DNA of 64,000 nucleotides from Cupriavidus plantarum (GCF_905397285.1 NZ_CAJPUX010000003.1:124001-188000); one strand, 5' to 3'. Positions 35,227 through 46,016 are shown, numbered from the stretch's first letter. Numbers and translations are program-made. Notes: generated from the sequence alone by a model not told the origin.

Positions 35227-36618
35227 GTGTACTCCAAAACGCAAATCGATCCGGTAGTTAGCTTCCGCAACTCGCAGGGCGAGCAGGTGCGCGGAACGAT
35301 CATCAATCTCCAGAGAAAGTCTCTGGTGATGGAAATCTATAACCCATACTCGATCGTGCAGGTCAGCGAGGTGCTGAGCGAGCTCAGCGTCCGCATGGGC
35401 ACGAAGAACGCGTACCTCGGCAAGGCCGTGGTCATGAGTCTCGTGAATACGGGCCTGACCGCGGTGGTGTCGCTGACGCTGATCGACGAGTGGCGCGAAC
35501 TCACCGACGTCAACAACGAGCCCAAGTCCGTGGCTCGCGAGGCCGAGATGTTCGTGCAGGACTGGGACACGCGCTTCAACATCCGCCGCGACTATCAGAT
35601 CGTGGTCAATGAAATGCGCGCGTATCTGTCCGAAGTGTCGCGCTGGGTGGAGCAGGTCGACCTGACCGAGTCGCTGCCCAAGGTCGAGGGACGCCTGCGC
35701 GAGGACGTGTTCTACGAACTCGCCACGCCGCTGATGACGAAGGTCAAGACGTACCTCGACTGGCTCGAGGGCGAAGCGCAGCGCGTGGACCCCGAGATCG
35801 CGCCCGTGCACCGGACCTACGCGCAGGCCGCGCTGCACCCGCTGCTGCTGCGCGCGCCGTTCGTGTATCGCACCTTCACCAAGCCGCTCGGCTATGCGGG
35901 CGACTACGAGATGGTGAACCAGATCCTCAGCGATCCGCAGCAGGGTCCGACCACGTACTTCCAGATCGTCAACACGGCGTTCCTGAAGGCGGCGGTGGCC
36001 ACCGCGCACCGCAACCGCATCGATCTGCTCGTGGACTTTCTCACGCGACAGGCCGAACGCGCGCGCGCCGCGGGCCGGCCGTTCCGCGTGCTGAACGTCG
36101 GCTGCGGGCCCGCGTTCGAGATCCAGCGATTCGTGCGCGAGTATCCGAATCCGGAACTGCTGTCGTTCCAGCTCGTGGACTTTAGCGAGGAAACGCTCGA
36201 GTACACGAAAAGCTCGATCGAGCGCTCGGCCGCTTCGGCCGGCCGCAAGGCCTCGGTGGAGATGGTCCATCAGTCGGTGCACGAACTGCTCAAGCGGCGG
36301 ATCGCGACGGACGAGCCGGACTGGCGCGCCTTCGAGGCGGTTTACTGCGCGGGCCTGTTCGACTACCTGTCCGACAAGGTCTGCGCGCGGCTGCTGACGT
36401 ATTTCGCCTCGCGCACCAAGCAGGGTGGCGAGCTGCTGGTGACCAACGTCCATTCCGATAATCCCGAGAAATTCGGCATGGAGCATTTGCTCGAGTGGTA
36501 TCTGATCTATCGCAACGAGGCCGGTATGACCTCGCTGTTGCCGGAGAACTCGCATGCACACCGACTCTATGTCGATGAAACCGGGGTCAATGTCTTCGCC
36601 GAAGCCACCATCCAGTGA
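35227..36618 (+). CDS. phcB: PhcB: SAM-dependent methyltransferase making the Phc cell-density signal
   Basis: A 463-residue protein. Residues about 8-95 look like a PilZ-type beta-barrel (VSFRNSQGEQVRGTIINLQR...) without the RxxxR c-di-GMP motif. A helical middle region follows, then a class I methyltransferase with motif I RVLNVGCGPAFEIQRF near residues 287-302 and FQLVDFSEETLEYTK. In Ralstonia PhcB makes 3-hydroxy fatty-acid methyl esters (3-OH PAME or 3-OH MAME). The three genes after it are a histidine kinase, a receiver-kinase protein and a response regulator, exactly the phcBSRQ order. The start is GTG 35227 with no visible Shine-Dalgarno; no earlier start exists in frame back to a stop at 35122. 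Confidence 0.86.
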   Translation: MYSKTQIDPVVSFRNSQGEQVRGTIINLQRKSLVMEIYNPYSIVQVSEVLSELSVRMGTKNAYLGKAVVMSLVNTGLTAVVSLTLIDEWRELTDVNNEPKSVAREAEMFVQDWDTRFNIRRDYQIVVNEMRAYLSEVSRWVEQVDLTESLPKVEGRLREDVFYELATPLMTKVKTYLDWLEGEAQRVDPEIAPVHRTYAQAALHPLLLRAPFVYRTFTKPLGYAGDYEMVNQILSDPQQGPTTYFQIVNTAFLKAAVATAHRNRIDLLVDFLTRQAERARAAGRPFRVLNVGCGPAFEIQRFVREYPNPELLSFQLVDFSEETLEYTKSSIERSAASAGRKASVEMVHQSVHELLKRRIATDEPDWRAFEAVYCAGLFDYLSDKVCARLLTYFASRTKQGGELLVTNVHSDNPEKFGMEHLLEWYLIYRNEAGMTSLLPENSHAHRLYVDETGVNVFAEATIQ

Positions 36619-37978
36619 CAGCGAGGCCGAGCTTCCCGCCCCGAACATGAGTGCCAATCAACTGTACGCCGGCTATCAGACCGAGCTGGCGGAGTTCCGT
36701 CTCGCGTTCTCGCGCGGGGGCGCCTACACGGCCATCGCGCTCGTGATGCTGGGCGTCGGGCTCGACTATGGCCAGTATCCGGAGCAGCAACTGCCGTTCG
36801 CGATCGCGCGCGTGCTCGTGTCGCTGCTGATCGCCGGCGTGGTTGTCGCGCTGTACCGCGAGACCGGCCGCCGCTTTGCGCCGTGGCTCACGCTCACGTG
36901 GCTGCTGCTGCCGCAGATCATGATCGCGTGGATGATCTCGCAGACCGAGGGCGTGCAGTCGCCTTACTACGTGGGCCTGAACCTCGCGATCTTCGCGTCG
37001 GGCATCGCGCTGCCCTTCGGGCTGTGGCAGAACGTCGTGTTTGGCATCCTGTCGTACCTGCTCTATGCGGCCGCGTGTTTCATCCATCCGGGCGGCATCG
37101 AGCCCGTGGGGACGTTTATCGTCAACTCGCTGTTCCTGTTGTTCGCCGCGGCCGCCAGCGGGGTGTACACGTTCTTCAACGAACGCGCGCGCTTCATGCT
37201 GTTCCGACTGAAGGCCGAGGTGGCGGAGAAGAACGTCGAGCTTGAGGACATCAACCGCCAGCTTGTCGACATCAAGGGTCAGATGCTCCAGCAGGAGAAG
37301 ATGGCCGCGATCGGTACGCTGGCGGCCGGCCTGCTGCACGAGGTGAACAACCCCGTGAATTTCTGCCTGATGGCGATCGAGGTCGCCATGGAAGAGCCCG
37401 TGACGAAGAAGGAACCGATGCTCGAGGAATGCCTGGTCGATGCCAAGCAGGGCATGCAGCGCATCCAGCATATCGTGTCCGACCTCAAGACCTTTGCGTA
37501 CCGCAAGCCGGGCGCCGAGGTCGAGGGCACGCCGTTCCTGTTCGAGAAGGCGCTCGACTCCTCCGTGCGGCTGACCGCCCACGAACTGCGCGGCGTGAAG
37601 ATGACGCGCGAGATGCCCGACGACACGCTCGTGTTCGGCGACGAGGCGGCGATCATCGGCGTGCTGATCAACCTGTTCTCGAACGCCGCGCTGGCGATGC
37701 GCAAGGCGGGCACGCAGGGTCCCGCGATCCATACCACCGTGCGCTGGCTCGACGGCCGCCTGCACGTACGGGTCCAGGACAACGGCCCGGGCATCGCGCC
37801 CGAGCATCTGGCGCGCGTGTTCGAGCCGTTCTTCACCACGCGCGAAGTGGGGCAGGGCCTGGGCCTCGGCCTCTCGATCAGCTATGCGGTGGTCGAGCGC
37901 CACGGCGGCGTGCTGTTCGCGGAGAGCGAAGTCGGCCAGTGGGCGGCGTTCGCGTTCGATCTGCCGCGCGCGGAATGA
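36554..37978 (+). CDS. phcS: PhcS: membrane sensor histidine kinase
   Basis: A 474-residue sensor. Six hydrophobic helices are visible between residues about 55 and 215 with very short loops, suitable for sensing a membrane-soluble fatty-acid ester. A short coiled linker follows (residues about 220-250), then the H-box with His262 in LLHEVNNPVNF. The ATPase domain carries the N-box NLFSNAALAM, DNGPGIAPEHL, TTREVGQGLGLGLSISYAVVE. ATG 36554 overlaps the end of phcB by 65 bp but is backed by GGAG at a 7-bp spacing; a later ATG at 36647 would avoid the overlap but has no ribosome-binding site. Confidence 0.87.
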   Translation: MHTDSMSMKPGSMSSPKPPSSDSEAELPAPNMSANQLYAGYQTELAEFRLAFSRGGAYTAIALVMLGVGLDYGQYPEQQLPFAIARVLVSLLIAGVVVALYRETGRRFAPWLTLTWLLLPQIMIAWMISQTEGVQSPYYVGLNLAIFASGIALPFGLWQNVVFGILSYLLYAAACFIHPGGIEPVGTFIVNSLFLLFAAAASGVYTFFNERARFMLFRLKAEVAEKNVELEDINRQLVDIKGQMLQQEKMAAIGTLAAGLLHEVNNPVNFCLMAIEVAMEEPVTKKEPMLEECLVDAKQGMQRIQHIVSDLKTFAYRKPGAEVEGTPFLFEKALDSSVRLTAHELRGVKMTREMPDDTLVFGDEAAIIGVLINLFSNAALAMRKAGTQGPAIHTTVRWLDGRLHVRVQDNGPGIAPEHLARVFEPFFTTREVGQGLGLGLSISYAVVERHGGVLFAESEVGQWAAFAFDLPRAE

Positions 37979-37991
37979 GAGTGGGGCTGTC

Positions 37992-39137
37992 ATGAGCGAT
38001 ATTCCTCAGGTCCGGCCGACCGTCCTCTATGTCGACGACGAGGAGATGGCTTGCAAGTACTTCGCGCGTGCCGTTGGCGGCGAGTACGACGTGCTGGTCG
38101 CCACGAGCGCGGACGAGGCCACTGGGATCCTGCGCACGCAGGCCGCGCGCATTTCCGTGCTGGTCACGGACTTCCGCATGCCCGGCCGCGACGGCGGTTC
38201 GTTGCTGCGGCAGGTCGCCCAGGACTATCCGGCGATCGTGCGCATCCTCGTGACCGCTTATGCGGATAAGGATATGTTGCTCGAGACCGTTAACAACGGT
38301 GAGGTGTTCCGCATCCTCGAAAAGCCGATTGCCGTGAACGGCGTGCGGGAGGTGCTGCGCCTGGCGCTGGAGCGGCATCGGGAGCGCGCGGTCCGCCAGC
38401 AGCGGCTGATGGCGATCGACGAAACGCTGGCGTTCCTGGCGCACGAACTGAACACGCCGCTCGCGGCGATCGCCAACTTCGCGCGCGGCATCGAGGCGCG
38501 CGTGAGCGGCGACGATGGCGCCCAGCGGCTCGGCGAGATCGGGCAGGCGGCGGGCAAGATGCATGACAACGCGCAGTATTGCCTCGCGGTGCTGTCGTCG
38601 TTCCTGCAGTCGGTGCGGAACAGCGCCGGCATGTCGGCCGCGCAGGGGACGCGATCCGCGACGTCGGGAGAGCCGGTTTCCGCGGGCTCGCTCGTGGCGT
38701 CGCTGCTGGACACCTATCCGTTCGCGGACGCACAGCGCGACTGGGTCCAGGTGGAAGTACACGGCGATTTCCCGGTGCCGACGCTGCCGAACTGCGTGGC
38801 GCTGGTGTTGTCGTCGGTAATGAGCAATGGCTTGCGCGCGCTGGCCGATGTACGCGGCCCCGTGTTGCGCTTCGTGGTCGTGGCTGGCGAGCATCCCGAA
38901 ATTCGCATTTCCGACAACGGGCCCGGCATTCCGCCCGAAGTCATGGAGCGGCTGCTTGTCGACCCCGTCACGACGCATGCGGGTGCCGGTGGCAGCGGGC
39001 TCGGCATGATCTTCTGTAACCGCGTCATGCAGTCTTTCGGTGGCGGCATCCGGATTGCTTCGGCATCCGGCGCCGGCACGACCGTGACGCTGGACTTCCC
39101 CAATTTCAAGAATCGTATGCACAGGAGTGATCGATGA
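37992..39137 (+). CDS. phcR: PhcR: response regulator with kinase-like C-terminal domain
   Basis: A 381-residue protein. The N-terminal receiver has phospho-acceptor Asp60 in VTDFRMPGRDGG and the LVTAYADKD and EKPIAV landmarks. The C-terminal half is a histidine-kinase module, not a DNA-binding domain: H-box His151 in AFLAHELNTPLAAIANF, N-box LSSVMSNGLRAL, and G-boxes ISDNGPGIPPEVM and GAGGSGLGMIFCNRVM. This receiver-then-kinase order is the known peculiarity of PhcR. It starts 13 bp after phcS; its stop overlaps phcQ (ATGA). The upstream-open frame is ignored because MSDIPQVRPTVLYVDDEE is the natural receiver start. Confidence 0.87.
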   Translation: MSDIPQVRPTVLYVDDEEMACKYFARAVGGEYDVLVATSADEATGILRTQAARISVLVTDFRMPGRDGGSLLRQVAQDYPAIVRILVTAYADKDMLLETVNNGEVFRILEKPIAVNGVREVLRLALERHRERAVRQQRLMAIDETLAFLAHELNTPLAAIANFARGIEARVSGDDGAQRLGEIGQAAGKMHDNAQYCLAVLSSFLQSVRNSAGMSAAQGTRSATSGEPVSAGSLVASLLDTYPFADAQRDWVQVEVHGDFPVPTLPNCVALVLSSVMSNGLRALADVRGPVLRFVVVAGEHPEIRISDNGPGIPPEVMERLLVDPVTTHAGAGGSGLGMIFCNRVMQSFGGGIRIASASGAGTTVTLDFPNFKNRMHRSDR

Positions 39138-40162
39138 GCGAACTGAATACAACGCAGGCACCCCCCGCGATTCTGTTCGTGGATGACGAGGCGACCGCCG
39201 TCAAGTACTTCCAGCGCGCCATCGGGCAGCTGGCGCCCGTGGTCACGGGCGGATCGGTGGAGGAGGGCAAGGCGCTGCTCGACGCGCATGGCGACAGTCT
39301 CGCCGTGCTGGTGTCGGACCAGCGCATGCCCGGCGAGTACGGGAACGAGTTGCTGCGTTACGCGCGCGAGCGGTATCCGCATATCGTGCGGATCCTGACC
39401 ACGGCGTACTCCGAACTCGACCAGACCGTCGAGGCCGTGAACCAGGGTCAGATCCACCGCTATATCAAGAAGCCGTGGGACATCACCGCGCTGCGCATGG
39501 AGCTCAAGCAGGCGCTGGAGCTGTCGGGTCTGCGGCGTGAGCGCGACCAGCTGATCCGCGAAAAGCTGTCGGTCATGCAGAAGCAGACCGTCGCCGCGCG
39601 CATCGGCATGGTGCAGGCGCTGAGCGTGAGCCTGATCGGCCCGGGCCGCTTCCAGCCCGTGGAGACTTACCTGGCCGGCGCCAATCTGGCCGGCGCGAAA
39701 CATCCGGAACCGGACTGGAACCGCATGGACTACGCCGACCTCGTCGGCGCGGAGAGCCAGCGCAGCGGTGCCTTCGGCCATGCGGTGAGCGTGAAGCTGG
39801 CGGAACTGCGGGCGCGTCTGTCGGGCCGCGGTGCCGCCGATGCGGTGGCGGTGCTGGCAGAGGTGGTCGGCGGGGCGGGGACCGGGACGGGAGCCGACAG
39901 TGCGGTGCGCCGCGATGGCGACGCCGTCACGTGGACCGCGCCGGCGCTGCTGTCCGAGTTCATCGAGAAGCCGGTTGATGAGGCCGTCTCCGCCGCCCAT
40001 GCGGGCTGGCTCGCCGCGCTCCTGTGGCTGGAGGAAGCCGGTGGCGCCCTGCAGCTCGTGCGCGAGGGCGATGCGATTATCGCGCGGGCCGGCGCGCGGG
40101 GCGAGTCGTTTGCGTCGGACCGGCTGGCGGTGTGGATCGAGAAATTGTCCGAGACCGAATAA
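39134..40162 (+). CDS. phcQ: PhcQ: response regulator, last gene of the Phc operon
   Basis: A 342-residue protein. The receiver domain holds Asp62 in VLVSDQRMPGEYGNELL, with ILTTAYSELDQT and IKKPWD completing it. Residues about 130-342 contain a helical linker and a region with no recognised output domain; there is no helix-turn-helix. It is translationally coupled to phcR by a 4-bp overlap. In Ralstonia PhcQ takes part in controlling PhcA together with PhcR; its output mechanism is not clear from sequence. A strong terminator ends the operon. Confidence 0.85.
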   Translation: MSELNTTQAPPAILFVDDEATAVKYFQRAIGQLAPVVTGGSVEEGKALLDAHGDSLAVLVSDQRMPGEYGNELLRYARERYPHIVRILTTAYSELDQTVEAVNQGQIHRYIKKPWDITALRMELKQALELSGLRRERDQLIREKLSVMQKQTVAARIGMVQALSVSLIGPGRFQPVETYLAGANLAGAKHPEPDWNRMDYADLVGAESQRSGAFGHAVSVKLAELRARLSGRGAADAVAVLAEVVGGAGTGTGADSAVRRDGDAVTWTAPALLSEFIEKPVDEAVSAAHAGWLAALLWLEEAGGALQLVREGDAIIARAGARGESFASDRLAVWIEKLSETE

Positions 40163-40178
40163 GCCGCTAACGACGACG

Positions 40179-40208
40179 AAAAAAGCCCGGGAGATCCCGG
40201 GCTTTTTT
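40179..40208. terminator. bidirectional terminator between phcQ and secF
   Basis: The perfect 14-bp arms aaaaaagcccggga and tcccgggctttttt have a 2-nt centre and flanking A/T tracts, between convergent genes. Confidence 0.9.
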
Positions 40209-40235
40209 GTGGGCACCGACCGTCAGGCCTGTGCG

Positions 40236-41210
40236 CTAGGCCTGTGCTCCAAAGTTCGGATCGTTCCGATCCGAATTCTCGCCACCCTTCTTCTCGCCCT
40301 TGACGAGGTCCTCGCGCTTGACGCCGAGCCACATCGCGAGGGCCGCGGCCACGAACACCGACGAGTAGATACCGAACAGGATACCGACCGTCAGCGCGAG
40401 CGCGAAGTAGTGCAGCGTGGGGCCGCCGAAGAAGAACATCGACAGCACCATCATTTCGGTCGAGCCGTGGGTGATGATGGTCCGCGAGATCGTGCTCGTA
40501 ATCGCGTTGTCGATGATCTCGTGCGTCGTCATCTTGCGGTACTTCCGGAAGTTCTCGCGAATCCGGTCGAAGATCACGACCGACTCGTTCACGGAGTAGC
40601 CGAGCACCGCGAGAATCGCCGCGAGCACCGACAGCGAGAATTCCCACTGGAAGAACGCGAAGAAGCCCAGGATGATCACCACGTCGTGCAGGTTCGCGAT
40701 GATGCCCGCGACCGCGAATTTCCATTCGAAGCGGAACGACAGGTAGATCACGATACCGATCACCACGCAGAGCAGGGCGAGCAGACCGTCGGTGGCGAGT
40801 TCCTTGCCCACCTGCGGGCCGACGAACTCGACGCGCTGGAGCTTGACGTCGGGCGTGGCGGCCTGCAGCGAGGTCATGACCTGCTGGCTCTGCTGCGCCG
40901 AGCTGACGGGCTTGCCGTCCGGGCCCTTCTGCACCGGCAGGCGGATCATCACGTCGCGCGAGGTGCCGAAGTTCTGCACCTGCACGTCGGTATAACCGAG
41001 CTTGCCGACCTGGCCGCGAATCTGCTCCAGGTTGGCCGCCTGCTGATAGTTGACCTCCATCACGGTACCGCCCGTGAATTCGATCGACAGGTGCAGGCCC
41101 TTGTGGAAGAGGAAGAAGACGGCTGCGGCAAACGTCAGGAAGGACACCACGTTGAAGACCAACGCGTGCTTCATGAACGGAATGTCGCGCTTGATGCGGA
41201 AGAATTCCAT
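40236..41210 (-). CDS. secF: protein-export membrane protein SecF
   Basis: A 324-residue inner-membrane protein that with SecD uses the proton gradient to pull preproteins across the SecYEG channel. The FEFTGGT-like block appears as LSIEFTGGTVMEV in the first periplasmic domain; later GYSVNESVVIFDRIRENFRK and NDAITSTISRTIITHGST-like sequences are the SecD/F signature. Six membrane helices are expected. It follows secD by 21 bp in the usual yajC-secD-secF order. Confidence 0.95.
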   Translation of the reverse strand: MEFFRIKRDIPFMKHALVFNVVSFLTFAAAVFFLFHKGLHLSIEFTGGTVMEVNYQQAANLEQIRGQVGKLGYTDVQVQNFGTSRDVMIRLPVQKGPDGKPVSSAQQSQQVMTSLQAATPDVKLQRVEFVGPQVGKELATDGLLALLCVVIGIVIYLSFRFEWKFAVAGIIANLHDVVIILGFFAFFQWEFSLSVLAAILAVLGYSVNESVVIFDRIRENFRKYRKMTTHEIIDNAITSTISRTIITHGSTEMMVLSMFFFGGPTLHYFALALTVGILFGIYSSVFVAAALAMWLGVKREDLVKGEKKGGENSDRNDPNFGAQA

Positions 41211-41231
41211 GATGTTGTCCTCGGTGTCCGC

Positions 41232-43121
41232 TTACTTGGCTGCGGGCGGCTTGGCGGCCGGCTTGGTGGCGGGAGTTTCCGCGCCCGGCTTCCAGATCTG
41301 GCCGATCGACACGCTTTGCAGCTTCTTCTTGCGCCCGTACCAGAGGTTCACGAGACCGCGGTTGAAGAAGACCGCCGAGAACATCGACGTGAGAATACCC
41401 AGGCAGTGCACGACGGCGAAGCCGCGCACAGGGCCCGAGCCGAATGCGAGCAGCGCGAGGCCCGCGATCAGCGTGGTGACGTTGGAGTCGAGAATCGTGG
41501 CCCACGCGCGGTCGAAACCGATCGAGATAGCCATCTGCGGCGAAGCGCCGGCACGCAGTTCTTCCCGGATCCGTTCGTTGATCAGCACGTTCGCATCGAT
41601 GGCCATGCCGAGCACCAGCGCGATAGCGGCGATGCCGGGCAGCGTCAGCGTGGCCTGCAGCATCGACAGCACCGCGATCAGCAGCAGCAGGTTGACGGCC
41701 AGCGCGGCGACGGAGAACACGCCGAACAGCATGTAGTACAGCACCATGAACACGGCCATTGCGCCGAAGCCGTAGGCGACGGAGTCGAAGCCCTTCTGGA
41801 TGTTGTCGGCGCCGAGCGACGGGCCGATCGTGCGTTCCTCGATGATGTCCATCGGCGCGGCCAGCGAGCCGGCGCGCAGCAGCAGCGCGAGGTCGTTCGC
41901 GGCTTCGGTGGAGTAGGAACCCGTGATCTGGAAGCTCGAGCCCAGTTCGGACTGGATCGTCGCCACGGTCAGCACTTCGCCCTTGCCCTTTTCGAACAGC
42001 ACGATGCCCATCGGCTTGCCGATGTTCTCGCGCGACACGTCGCGCAGCACGCGGCCGCCCTGGGCGTCCAGCTTGATATTGACCGACGGACGCTGGTTCT
42101 GGTCGAAGCCCGCGGAGGCGCTCTCGATGCGGTCGCCGGTGAAGATCACCTGCTTGCGCAGGATGACCGGCGCGCCGTTGCCCTGCGTGAACAGCTCGTC
42201 GCCGAACGGCACGGGGTCGCCCGGACGCGGGTTGCGCGGCGCGTCCGGATCCGCCAGGCGGGCCTCGAGCGTCGCGGTCCGGCCGATGATGTCCTTGGCC
42301 TTCGCGGTGTCCTGCACGCCGGGCAGCTGCACGACGATGCGGTCCGCGCCCTGTTGCTGGATCACGGGCTCGGCCACGCCGAGTTCGTTCACCCGGTTGT
42401 GCAGCGTGGTGATGTTCTGCTTGACGGCGGCGTCCTGCACGGCGCGGCGCGCGGCTTCCGTGAACGTGCCGACGATGTTGTTGCCGTCGTTCGTGAACGC
42501 CAGTTCGCGCAGGTTGTCCGCGAGCAGGCCGCGCGCGCGGTCGGCGTCGGCGGCGTTGCTGAAGCGCACGGTCAGGCGCTCGCCATCGCGCTCGATGCCA
42601 CCGTGGCGGATGTTCTTGTCACGCAGCAGCGTGCGCGCGTCGCCGGAGAGGCTGTCGAGCTTCTTGTCGACGGCGCCTTTCATGTCCACCTGCAGCAGGA
42701 AGTGCACGCCGCCGCGCAGATCCAGGCCCAGGTACATCGGCAGCGCATGCAGCGAGGTCAGCCATTGCGGCGAGCCCGACAGCAGGTTCAGCGCAACCAC
42801 GTAGGTCGGGTCGTTCGCGTCCGGGTTCAGCGCGTGCGACAGAACGTCCTTGGCCTTCAGCTGATCGTCGGTGGTGCGGAAGCGCGCCTTGATCGAGCCG
42901 GAGCCCGCGACGTCGAAGAACACGCCGTCCGGCTGCAGCTGGCTCTGCGCCAGCACGTCCTCCACGCGTTTCTGCATGGACAGGTCGACCTTGACCGTGG
43001 CCTTGCCCGAGGAAACCTGGACCGCGGGGGCCTCGCCGAAGAAGTTCGGCAGCGTGTAGATGATGCCGATGGCAAGCGCCACCAGGATCACGATGTATTT
43101 CCAAAGCGGATAACGATTCAT
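41232..43121 (-). CDS. secD: protein-export membrane protein SecD
   Basis: A 629-residue partner of SecF. The N-terminal helix (YIVILVALAIGIIYTLP) is followed by the large periplasmic region containing LGLDLRGGVHFLLQVDM and GADRIVVQLPGVQDTAKAKDII. The C-terminal membrane domain has ALVLGMAIDANVLINERIREE, the helix with the functional Asp. The last 20 residues are Ala/Pro/Lys-rich. Length is typical. A 204-bp gap with no terminator separates it from yajC. Confidence 0.96.
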   Translation of the reverse strand: MNRYPLWKYIVILVALAIGIIYTLPNFFGEAPAVQVSSGKATVKVDLSMQKRVEDVLAQSQLQPDGVFFDVAGSGSIKARFRTTDDQLKAKDVLSHALNPDANDPTYVVALNLLSGSPQWLTSLHALPMYLGLDLRGGVHFLLQVDMKGAVDKKLDSLSGDARTLLRDKNIRHGGIERDGERLTVRFSNAADADRARGLLADNLRELAFTNDGNNIVGTFTEAARRAVQDAAVKQNITTLHNRVNELGVAEPVIQQQGADRIVVQLPGVQDTAKAKDIIGRTATLEARLADPDAPRNPRPGDPVPFGDELFTQGNGAPVILRKQVIFTGDRIESASAGFDQNQRPSVNIKLDAQGGRVLRDVSRENIGKPMGIVLFEKGKGEVLTVATIQSELGSSFQITGSYSTEAANDLALLLRAGSLAAPMDIIEERTIGPSLGADNIQKGFDSVAYGFGAMAVFMVLYYMLFGVFSVAALAVNLLLLIAVLSMLQATLTLPGIAAIALVLGMAIDANVLINERIREELRAGASPQMAISIGFDRAWATILDSNVTTLIAGLALLAFGSGPVRGFAVVHCLGILTSMFSAVFFNRGLVNLWYGRKKKLQSVSIGQIWKPGAETPATKPAAKPPAAK

Positions 43122-43325
43122 CTTTGGCCAGTCGTTGCGATCGGGCCCGCCGGGGCCGCCGCGGAAAGCGGCGCGGCGTGGCCGGACCGGTTGGCAAACA
43201 GCCGCCTGGCAGTCCTGACGGGACCTCGCGGACCCATCTGGCTGGTACAGGCGGCTGCGGGGGCGTGCGTGTGACGACGAAACGTCAACGCACGCCGGTT
43301 TGGTTTGCCGGGGAAGACGCGCCGC

Positions 43326-43652
43326 TCAGAGCGACTTCAGCGAACCCTTGGGCAGCACCGTGGTGACGGCGTTCTTCTGGACCGTGATCTCGGTACCTTC
43401 CGAGATTTCCAGCGTCACGTAGTTTTCGTTCACCTTGGTGACGCGACCGAGGATGCCGCCAGCCGTCACGACTTCGTCGTTCTTCGCCAGTGCTTCCAGC
43501 ATCGCCTTGGATTCCTTCTGACGCTTCATCTGCGGGCGGATCATGATGAACCACAGAACCGCGAACATCAGGATGATGGGCAGGAAGCTCATCAGGCCAC
43601 CTGCCGCGCCACCGGCGCTGGCAGTCTGGGCAAAGGCGTTCGAAATCAGCAC
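43326..43652 (-). CDS. yajC: preprotein translocase subunit YajC
   Basis: A 108-residue single-span membrane protein of the SecDF-YajC complex. One hydrophobic helix (LMSFLPIILMFAVLWFIMIRPQMKR) is followed by a cytoplasmic domain, KNDEVVTAGGILGRVTKVNENYVTLEI. First gene of the yajC-secD-secF set, downstream of tgt and queA on the same strand. Confidence 0.95.
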   Translation of the reverse strand: MLISNAFAQTASAGGAAGGLMSFLPIILMFAVLWFIMIRPQMKRQKESKAMLEALAKNDEVVTAGGILGRVTKVNENYVTLEISEGTEITVQKNAVTTVLPKGSLKSL

Positions 43653-43790
43653 GTTACTTCTCCGTCACAAATATCAATCAGGGAATCGGGCATTCTATCA
43701 CCCGGTCTATGTCCCGCTAGTGCATTCTAGGGCGATTTGCGGGTTTGTTTGGGCCCCCGGATTCGACAGCGGGGCACCGAAAAGTTCGCG

Positions 43791-44954
<1,164 letters not shown>

Positions 44955-46016
44955 TCAGGGCCGGCGGGTCAGCAGCATCGCGTCGCCGTAGCTGAAAAAG
45001 CGGTAGCGCGCGTCCACCGCGTGGCGGTAGGCGGCGCGGATCGCTTCCACGCCGGCGAGCGCGGAGACCAGCATCAACAGCGTCGACTTCGGCAGGTGGA
45101 AATTGGTGATCAGCGCGTCGATCATGCGGAAGCGGTAGCCGGGCGTGATGAAGATGTCCGTATCGCCGCTGCCGGCCGCGAGGGTGCCGTCTTCGGCCGT
45201 GGCGGCCTCCAGCGCGCGCAGCGAGGTGGTCCCCACGGCGATCACGCGGCCGCCGCGCGCGCGCGTCTCCCGCACGGCCTGCGCGAGTTCCTCGGAGATG
45301 GCGTACCACTCGGCGTGCATCTTGTGTTCGGCGAGATTCTCGGTACGCACGGGCTGGAACGTGCCCGCGCCGACATGCAGCGTCAGAAACGCGCGGCGCA
45401 CGCCATGCGCGTCCAGCCGCGCGAACAGCGCGTCGTCGAAGTGCAGGCCCGCCGTCGGGGCGGCCACCGCGCCGGGATTCCGTGCGTAGACGGTCTGGTA
45501 ACGCGACTCGTCGTAGGCGTCGGGGTCGTGCGTGATGTACGGCGGTAGCGGCAGCCGGCCATACTGCTCGATCAGGTCCAGCGCGGGCGCGGGAAAGCGC
45601 AGCGTGAAGAACTGATCGACGCGCGGGCCCACGGTCACCGTGAAGGCGCCATCGGCCAGTTCCAGCGCGCTGCCCTCGGCGGGCGTCTTGGAGGCGCGGA
45701 CCTGCGCGAGCACCGTATCAGTGTCCACCACGCGCTCGACGAGCACCTCCACCTTGCCGCCGCTGGGCTTCTGCCCGAAGAAACGCGCCTTGATCACGCG
45801 CGTGTCGTTGAAGACGAGCAGATCGTCCGGACGCAGGTATTCGACGATGTCGCTGAACGCGCGATCGAGCATGCGCACGGCCTCGGCCGTGTCTTCGGGC
45901 GCGGTCCGGTCGACCACGAGCAGCCGGCTGGCGCTGCGGTCGGGCAGGGCGGACTGCGCGATCAGTTCGGGCGGCAGCGGGAAATCGAAGTCGGAAAGCG
46001 TCAGGGACGTCGGCAT
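44955..46016 (-). CDS. queA: S-adenosylmethionine:tRNA ribosyltransferase-isomerase
   Basis: A 353-residue enzyme that adds the ribosyl part of SAM to preQ1-tRNA to make epoxyqueuosine. [15 protein letters not shown] opens the protein; [19 protein letters not shown] and [31 protein letters not shown] sequence and the C-terminal [17 protein letters not shown] are family blocks. ATG 46016 is selected; the frame is open 59 codons further but that part overlaps the recG promoter region and is not conserved. Confidence 0.95.
   Translation of the reverse strand: MPTSLTLSDFDFPLPPELIAQSALPDRSASRLLVVDRTAPEDTAEAVRMLDRAFSDIVEYLRPDDLLVFNDTRVIKARFFGQKPSGGKVEVLVERVVDTDTVLAQVRASKTPAEGSALELADGAFTVTVGPRVDQFFTLRFPAPALDLIEQYGRLPLPPYITHDPDAYDESRYQTVYARNPGAVAAPTAGLHFDDALFARLDAHGVRRAFLTLHVGAGTFQPVRTENLAEHKMHAEWYAISEELAQAVRETRARGGRVIAVGTTSLRALEAATAEDGTLAAGSGDTDIFITPGYRFRMIDALITNFHLPKSTLLMLVSALAGVEAIRAAYRHAVDARYRFFSYGDAMLLTRRP

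Noticed and set aside
35067..35306. A 79-codon minus-strand frame over the phcB leader and start
   Set aside because: No ribosome-binding site, antisense to phcB, no family resemblance.
39831..43274. An 1147-codon open frame on the plus strand
   Set aside because: Antisense to secF and secD and out of frame with phcQ; composition is Arg/Asp/His-rich and shows no motif.
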